64,000 nt of DNA from Burkholderia cepacia ATCC 25416 (lineage in GTDB: Bacteria > Pseudomonadota > Gammaproteobacteria > Burkholderiales > Burkholderiaceae): positions 2,604,001 through 2,668,000 of the forward strand of contig NZ_CP012981.1 in the NCBI RefSeq assembly GCF_001411495.1. The letters run 5' to 3'. Under the pieces are notes generated by a model, which did no database searches, was not told where the DNA came from, and worked only from the letters and a program-made list of their open reading frames with translations. A program made the position numbers and the translations under genes. Shown piece by piece: positions 58,960 through 64,000 of this stretch (its first letter is position 1; each line of letters begins with the position of its first letter).

Positions 58960-59951
58960 TGGCAACGCAATTCGGCCGCAAGGTCTCGCTGATCATTGGG
59001 CCGGACTCCGGCGACGCGCTCGACCTGTCCGGCCTGCGCATCGTATTCCGCGTGCAGCGTGGCGACCTCCAAACGCCGAACTCGGCACGGATCCGCGTAT
59101 ACAACGTGTCCGACAATACCGCGCAGCGTGCGGCCGCAGAATTCACACGCGTGGTGCTCCAGGCCGGTTACGAGGGCAACTACGGGATTATTTTCGACGG
59201 CTCGATCATCCAGGTGCGGCGCGGGCGCGAGAGCCCGACCGACACTTATATCGACATCACCGCCGCTGATGGCGATATGGCGTACAACTTCGCCGTGGTC
59301 AATACGACACTTGCGGCAGGGGCGACGCATGCTGATGTCGTCGACGCATGCCTGAAGGCGATGGGGAAGTACGGTGTGACCGCTGGCTATATCGCGGACC
59401 TGCCGTCTAACCCGATGCCGCGTGGCCAGGTGCTATTCGGCATGGCCCGCGATCACCTCGAAACCGTCGCGCGCTCGACGCAGACCCTCTGGTCGATTCA
59501 GGACGGCCAACTGCAGATCGTGCCCGAGACATCGTACGTGCCTGGGGAGATTCCAGTAATCAATGCGAGATCCGGAATGGTTGGGCTGCCGGAGCAGACG
59601 CAGAACGGTATCACCGTGCGCATGCTGCTCAACCCGGGCATCAAGATCGGCCGGCTGATCCAGCTCGACAACTCGGGAATCCAGCGGTATGAGTTCGGCA
59701 TTAGCGTCCCTCAACAGAAGGACAACGGAGCCATCGCGCAGCAAAACCAGCTCAACGGAAAGATCGATGGCGACGGTTTCTACTACGTGATGTCGAATGA
59801 ATTCTGGGGCGATACTCGCGGAAATGACTGGTACAACGAGGTAATTTGCTTGTCTGTCGATGCAACTCCCGGTCTGGATTTGACGACCAAGGCCAGCGGT
59901 ATTGCTGCGCCGGCCCCGGCGAAGCTGGGAGTAATTAACCCATACGGTTAA
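58959..59951 (+). CDS. Baseplate hub protein
   Basis: This 330-residue protein starts at ATG 58959. LDLSGLRIVFRVQRGDLQTP, ARIRVYNVSDNTAQRAAAEF and VQAGYEG-like strands are found in hub proteins of the gpD/gp27 type. LETVARSTQTLWSIQDGQLQ is a further conserved block. It is followed by a convergent moron gene instead of the spike gene, which lies 665 bases further on. Confidence 0.82.
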   Translation: MATQFGRKVSLIIGPDSGDALDLSGLRIVFRVQRGDLQTPNSARIRVYNVSDNTAQRAAAEFTRVVLQAGYEGNYGIIFDGSIIQVRRGRESPTDTYIDITAADGDMAYNFAVVNTTLAAGATHADVVDACLKAMGKYGVTAGYIADLPSNPMPRGQVLFGMARDHLETVARSTQTLWSIQDGQLQIVPETSYVPGEIPVINARSGMVGLPEQTQNGITVRMLLNPGIKIGRLIQLDNSGIQRYEFGISVPQQKDNGAIAQQNQLNGKIDGDGFYYVMSNEFWGDTRGNDWYNEVICLSVDATPGLDLTTKASGIAAPAPAKLGVINPYG

Positions 59952-60604
59952 TTCGATTCTGTTATTTCCCGCAATTTTTGCTTTGTCATCAGGTGGCCGG
60001 TTACCAAGGCTTCTGAGCGGTCTGGAGACAAGTTGAGCGTGATGATAGAGAAATCGGGGAACGTGTCGTATTGCGTCTGGCCACGGAATAGGAATAGCGA
60101 TACGACCTTGTTGTCGATCGTTCGCCAGTAGCAGCCTGAATAGGTTCCGAGCCCCGGAACTTTGCGCTCCATATATCGCATGCTCTTCGCCTTTTCAAGC
60201 GGGAGTTGGCAACTTCTGTTCGGGTAGTACGTGTAGAGCAGGGCCGATGCTGGGACAGTTTGGCCGATGTGATATTGGTTGGTCGTATAACTGAATATCG
60301 GCTCGGCTTTTTGTGATGATTTTCCGCCTTTCCGTAAACTCATGAACCGCGCCGAATCTGGGCCACATGGGTTATATGTGTTCTTGCTGTCGATAAAACA
60401 CCATCCGCCCGCGAACAACTGGGATTCGAGATTTTGTGCTGTTTCGCACGACTTCTGGCTCTCGAAATCGTCGATGCGTGCTTTGTTGCACGTCTGTTGA
60501 GCTGCGATGAGATCGTTGATCAATGCCTTTCCCTGATCGATCGACAGGTCTGCGGCTGCCGCGACGGGCGATATCAGCGCGAGCACGTACAAAATCTTTT
60601 TCAT
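59948..60604 (-). CDS. Secreted moron protein inserted in the tail operon
   Basis: This 218-residue protein begins MKKILYVLALISPVAAAADL, a clear Sec signal with cleavage near residue 18. The mature part has six or more Cys (QTCNKARIDDFESQKSC, GGWCFIDS, NPCGPDS, RSCQLPLE, SGCYWRTI), so it is probably disulfide-bonded in the periplasm. It opposes the surrounding operon, has visibly lower GC, and has its own Shine-Dalgarno (GGGGAATAAGA). It is likely expressed in the lysogen for the benefit of host or prophage. No family is recognised. Confidence 0.8.
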   Translation of the reverse strand: MKKILYVLALISPVAAAADLSIDQGKALINDLIAAQQTCNKARIDDFESQKSCETAQNLESQLFAGGWCFIDSKNTYNPCGPDSARFMSLRKGGKSSQKAEPIFSYTTNQYHIGQTVPASALLYTYYPNRSCQLPLEKAKSMRYMERKVPGLGTYSGCYWRTIDNKVVSLFLFRGQTQYDTFPDFSIITLNLSPDRSEALVTGHLMTKQKLREITESN

Positions 60605-60616
60605 TCTTATTCCCCG

Positions 60617-61360
60617 ATGGATAGAAAAGAGCGAGTCGACGACGAGCTGGCGTCGCTACGCGCGGCGCTTCGCGGTTGGCAGGTCGGCATGTGGACGGCG
60701 CTGCCCGGCGTGATCGAGTCGTTCGATAACGTCGCACTGACGTGCGTCGTGCAGCCGGCAATCAAGATCCCGGTGCGTGCCAATGATGGCACGGTCACAA
60801 CCGCGGCACTGCCGCCGGTCGTCGACTGCCCGGTGCAGTTCCCGTCTGGCGGGAATTGTACGCTGACCTTTCCGGTGGCTCCGGGCGACGAATGCCTGCT
60901 CGTGTTCGCGTCGCGCAGCGTCGACTCCTGGTGGCAGTCGGGCGGGGTGCAGGAGCAGGCCGCGCTGCGCATGCACGACCTATCCGACGGGTTCGCGTTG
61001 CTCGGCTTCAGGTCGCGGCCGCGCGCGCTCGCCGGCGTTAGCTCGACGTCGACGCAGCTGCGCAGCGACGACGGTTCGACGTACATCGACCTGAACCCGA
61101 CGCTTCAGAAGGTCAGGATCGTCGCGCCCGGCGGCTTCGACGTCGTCGCGCCGCTCTCGACGTTCTCGGCCGCCGTGACGATCACGGGTCTCCTGACCTT
61201 CGTTGGCGGCATGGTGGGCAGTGCGGCCAGCGGCGCGGCTGCGGTGTTCAACGGCATCCTCAACGTGATCGGCCAGATCACGGCGAACGGCAAGCGCGTC
61301 GACGACACGCACACCCACCGAGAGAACGGCGCGGGCAGCAATACGAGCCCGCCTAACTGA
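60617..61360 (+). CDS. Baseplate spike, Gp138/gpV-like
   Basis: This 247-residue protein starts at ATG 60617. The OB-like N-terminal domain (VGMWTALPGVIESFDNVALT, VDCPVQFPSGGNCTLTFPVA, GDECLLVFASRSVDSWWQSG) matches the Gp138 N-terminal domain of membrane-piercing spikes. The end GKRVDDTHTHRENGAGSNTS carries the HTH(R/x) metal-binding tip. It diverges from the moron with only 12 bases between starts. Confidence 0.88.
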   Translation: MDRKERVDDELASLRAALRGWQVGMWTALPGVIESFDNVALTCVVQPAIKIPVRANDGTVTTAALPPVVDCPVQFPSGGNCTLTFPVAPGDECLLVFASRSVDSWWQSGGVQEQAALRMHDLSDGFALLGFRSRPRALAGVSSTSTQLRSDDGSTYIDLNPTLQKVRIVAPGGFDVVAPLSTFSAAVTITGLLTFVGGMVGSAASGAAAVFNGILNVIGQITANGKRVDDTHTHRENGAGSNTSPPN

Positions 61361-61368
61361 GGATTCCC

Positions 61369-61722
61369 ATGCGATACCGAAAACTCGACGCTGATGGCGA
61401 CTTCGTCTTCGGCGGGTCGGCGAACGACTTCCTCGTGAACTCGCCGGCCGCCGTCGCGCAGGCCGTGATCACGCGCCTGCGGCTGCATCGCGGCGAGTGG
61501 TTCCTCGATACGACGGTCGGCATGCCGTGGGAAACCGCCGTGATCGGCAAGAACACGCAGGGCACTGCGGACGCGGCGATCCGCGCGTGCATCCTCGGCA
61601 CGACTGGCGTCACGGAGATCACCGCGTATGCGAGCTCGCTCGACAGCGACACCCGGAAGCTGACCGTCACCGCGACGATCACGACGATCTACGGCACCAC
61701 TACCATCGAGACCACCCTGTGA
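61369..61722 (+). CDS. Baseplate wedge protein, gp25/Mu gp46-like
   Basis: This 117-residue protein has DFVFGGSANDFLVNSPAAVA, VITRLRLHRGEWFLDTTVGM and PWETAVIGKNTQG, the pattern of the small wedge protein before baseplate J. It overlaps the next gene by GTGA. Confidence 0.85.
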   Translation: MRYRKLDADGDFVFGGSANDFLVNSPAAVAQAVITRLRLHRGEWFLDTTVGMPWETAVIGKNTQGTADAAIRACILGTTGVTEITAYASSLDSDTRKLTVTATITTIYGTTTIETTL

Positions 61723-62906
61723 CGACGACGCTCACCACTGTCGCGCCGACGATCGACGCGAACGGCATCACCGCGCCGACCTACGCGGATATATACGCGT
61801 ACCTTCAGGCGCAGTACCAGTCGATCTATGGGACGGACGTCTACATTGATCCGGATAGCCAGGACGGCCAGCTGCTCGCCGTGTTCGCGCAGGCGATCGC
61901 GGACTGCAATTCGGTCACGATCGGCGTCTACAACTCATTCAGCCCGGCGAAGGCGGTCGGTGCCGCGCTGTCGAGCAACGTGAAGATCAACGGCATCCAG
62001 CGTGAAGCACCTTCGTACTCGAGCGCTGACCTGACGGTGGGCGGCCAGGCAGGCACAACGATCTCGAACGGTATCGCGAAGGACGGCAACAACTACCAGT
62101 GGGCGCTACCGGCGACGGTCACGATTCCGCCGGCCGGCGAGATCACGGTAACGGCGACCTGCACGACGATCGGCGCGATTGCGGCGCCGGCCGGCACGAT
62201 CAACCAGATCGGCACGCCGACGCGCGGCTGGCAGTCGGTCACGAACGCATCTGACGCGTCCCTCGGAGCGCCGGTCGAAACTGACGCAGCGCTGCGCGCG
62301 CGGCAGACGGTTTCTACGGCGCTGCCGTCGCAGACCGTGCTCGACGGGATCGTCGGGGCAGTCGCGAACCTTCCCGGCGTGACGCGCTACGCGCCCTATG
62401 AGAACGACACGAGCGCAACCGACGCGAACGGCATCCCGTCACACTCGATTTCGCTGGTCATCGAGGGTGGGGACGCAACGGCAATCGCGAACGCGATCGC
62501 GGTGAAGAAGACGCCCGGCGGCGGCACGTTCGGCACGACGACGATCGTCACGACCAACCGATACGGGATGCCGGTACCGATTCACTTCTTTCGGCCAACC
62601 GATGCACCTGTCTCGGCCGTCGTGGCGATCCGCGTGCTGACCGGGTACACCAGCTCGACCGGCGCAGCGCTGCAGGCCGCCGTCGCGGCGTACATCAACG
62701 GCGTTGCGATCGGTGGCGGCGCCGCGCAGGCAGTCGAGTGGGACGACTGTATCGCGGCAGCGAAGTCGATCCCCGGCGCAGCCACGTTCAAGATCGTCAG
62801 CCTGGTGCTGACCGGTCCGCGGGGCGCCGGCTCACCGGACGTGGCACTGCTATTCAACGAGTCGGCGTCGTGCACGGCTGACCAGGTGACGATCACGACG
62901 GGGTGA
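61719..62906 (+). CDS. Baseplate J-like protein
   Basis: This 395-residue protein starts at GTG 61719. TYADIYAYLQAQYQSIYGTD, DPDSQDGQLLAVFAQAIADC, LGAPVETDAALRARQTVSTA and VKKTPGGGTFGTT are classic baseplate J motifs. It forms the wedge arms. The gene is coupled to its neighbours at both ends. Confidence 0.93.
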   Translation: MTTTLTTVAPTIDANGITAPTYADIYAYLQAQYQSIYGTDVYIDPDSQDGQLLAVFAQAIADCNSVTIGVYNSFSPAKAVGAALSSNVKINGIQREAPSYSSADLTVGGQAGTTISNGIAKDGNNYQWALPATVTIPPAGEITVTATCTTIGAIAAPAGTINQIGTPTRGWQSVTNASDASLGAPVETDAALRARQTVSTALPSQTVLDGIVGAVANLPGVTRYAPYENDTSATDANGIPSHSISLVIEGGDATAIANAIAVKKTPGGGTFGTTTIVTTNRYGMPVPIHFFRPTDAPVSAVVAIRVLTGYTSSTGAALQAAVAAYINGVAIGGGAAQAVEWDDCIAAAKSIPGAATFKIVSLVLTGPRGAGSPDVALLFNESASCTADQVTITTG

Positions 62907-63625
62907 GCATGGCCGAACTGAACGATTACACGGCGCTGATCACGTCCGAGCATAGCGACAAGCCGAAGTTCATGGCGGTGGTCGAAATGCTGTCCGCGCC
63001 GCTCGTCGACCTGATGAACGTGCTCGGCGGCATGCCGTCGCTGTTCGACCTAGATGTCGCGGTAGGCGATCAGCTCGACGTGCTGGGGCAGTGGATCGGG
63101 TTGAGCCGTTACGTCAGCACGCCGTTGACAGGCGTCTACTTTTCGTTCGACGTCGGTGGTCTCGGCTTCGATCAGGGTGTTTGGAAGGGGCCGTTTGACC
63201 CGGATACAGGCCTCGTCTCGCTCGACGACGACACGTATCGCATGACGCTGCGCGCGAAGATCGCGGCGAACCGATGGGATAGTACGCCGGAAGCGGCGGC
63301 CGACATCCTCGATTCGCTCGCACCCGCCGGCACGCTGGTGTTCCTCGAAGATCCGTGCGACATGTCGATCACGATCGGCATTGCTGGGAAGCAGCCGCCC
63401 GCGCTGTACATCGCGCTGCTGAAGAATGGATTCCTGTCGCTGAAGCCCGAGGCCGTGCGCGTAAACTATGCGGTGACGTCCGTCGACGGTGCACCGATCT
63501 TCGGCTTCGACATGGACAACCAGTACGTCGCCGGTTTCGACGCCGGCGCGTGGTCGGCCGAAACCCTCGCGGCCCCCAACGAGCTCGACTACACCTTCGC
63601 ACTCGACAACTCGACGCTGTCGTAA
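62903..63625 (+). CDS. DUF2612 baseplate/tail protein
   Basis: This 240-residue protein starts at GTG 62903 (GTGA overlap) or ATG 62909. YTALITSEHSDKPKFMAVVE, DLDVAVGDQLDVLGQWIGLS and DDDTYRMTLRAKIAANRWDS are the DUF2612 signature. It takes the place of gp48-type proteins between baseplate J and the fibre. Confidence 0.9.
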   Translation: MSMAELNDYTALITSEHSDKPKFMAVVEMLSAPLVDLMNVLGGMPSLFDLDVAVGDQLDVLGQWIGLSRYVSTPLTGVYFSFDVGGLGFDQGVWKGPFDPDTGLVSLDDDTYRMTLRAKIAANRWDSTPEAAADILDSLAPAGTLVFLEDPCDMSITIGIAGKQPPALYIALLKNGFLSLKPEAVRVNYAVTSVDGAPIFGFDMDNQYVAGFDAGAWSAETLAAPNELDYTFALDNSTLS

Positions 63626-63657
63626 GCGTCGTCTCGCATTCCCCCTTCGGAGTTTCC

Positions 63658-64000
63658 GTGGCCATTCAAAACGACTTCTTGCCGTTCGCGGTAGGCGCGG
63701 GCGCGAACGTGCTCACGCAATCCGCCTATGCCGCATTGTCGGCGATCGAAAGCGGCTATCAAGCCGGCACAGCGCAGTCCGCGGCGTGTAACAAGACCTG
63801 GCGGCAGAGCAGCATCATGACTGCGGTGATCGCGCAGTTCGTCGTCGCCCAGACCGGGCAGGCCGCTGTCGACGACGGCACGACCGCCGCGTTGCTCGCC
63901 AACTTCACCCAGGCCGTGAGCGCGGCGTCGCGTAACTCGGTGGTGCTCGTCGACACGGGCAGCGCGAACGCATACGCGGCTGCGAATGGCGCGCCGTTCA
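63658..64000 (+). CDS. Tail fibre protein (5' part, cut by the window end)
   Basis: The gene starts at GTG 63658 after TTCGGAGTTTCC. The visible 114 residues begin MAIQNDFLPFAVGAGANVLT and contain YQAGTAQSAACNKTWRQSSI, the usual N-terminal attachment region of fibres following DUF2612 genes. The host-binding part lies beyond the window. The first residues show no DGR-type repeat. Confidence 0.8.
   Translation, partial: MAIQNDFLPFAVGAGANVLTQSAYAALSAIESGYQAGTAQSAACNKTWRQSSIMTAVIAQFVVAQTGQAAVDDGTTAALLANFTQAVSAASRNSVVLVDTGSANAYAAANGAPF

Overview
The window is high-GC betaproteobacterial DNA that looks like Burkholderia, probably the B. cepacia group. This is inferred from GC content, codon use and phage gene types, because only about 1.3 kb is host sequence. 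It holds two different myovirus-type prophages lying almost back to back. Between them is a short stretch of host DNA: dusA (tRNA-dihydrouridine synthase A) and a tRNA-His gene.

Prophage 1 (window start to about 24.4 kb, left end outside the window) is a chimera. Its head module is lambda-like: portal, S49 prohead protease, scaffold, gpD-like decoration protein, gpE-like capsid and gpFII-like joining protein. Its contractile tail is Mu-like: DUF2635, sheath, tube, chaperone with a -1 frameshift product, tape measure, gpN, gpP, gp45, gp46, gp47, gp48 and fibres. Lysis and accessory genes follow (GH19 endolysin, holin-like proteins, a lipoprotein, a DUF6527 protein, a lipase). Next come a near-consensus LexA box by a small Cys-rich ORF, and a leftward integrase that abuts the 5' end of dusA.

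Prophage 2 (about 25.6 kb to beyond the window end) sits at the 3' end of tRNA-His. Its leftward early operon (37.7 to 25.7 kb) carries a recombination module (PD-(D/E)XK nuclease, RecT, SbcC-like ATPase), small membrane proteins, several unknown proteins, an excisionase-like gene and the integrase. It also carries a complete diversity-generating retroelement (DGR): reverse transcriptase, template repeat, Avd and three target genes. A lambda-like immunity region lies at 38.05-38.98 kb: paired left operators, triple right operators, a short repressor without a visible peptidase domain, a Cro-like gene and a convergent gene under a LexA box. Rightward genes follow: small regulators, a DUF1376 replication protein containing 23-bp-spaced iterons, a DUF1064 nuclease, a late-regulator candidate, terminase, head genes, and a contractile tail module of the DUF3383/DUF3277 type that also has a frameshifted chaperone. 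A reverse-oriented secreted moron gene splits the tail operon. The window ends inside a tail-fibre gene.

The most notable content is the DGR. All 37 substitutions between the 90-bp template repeat and its three variable repeats fall at template adenines. The targets are small early-operon DUF1566-like proteins with no secretion signal, not tail fibres, and the third target lies about 6 kb from the cassette.
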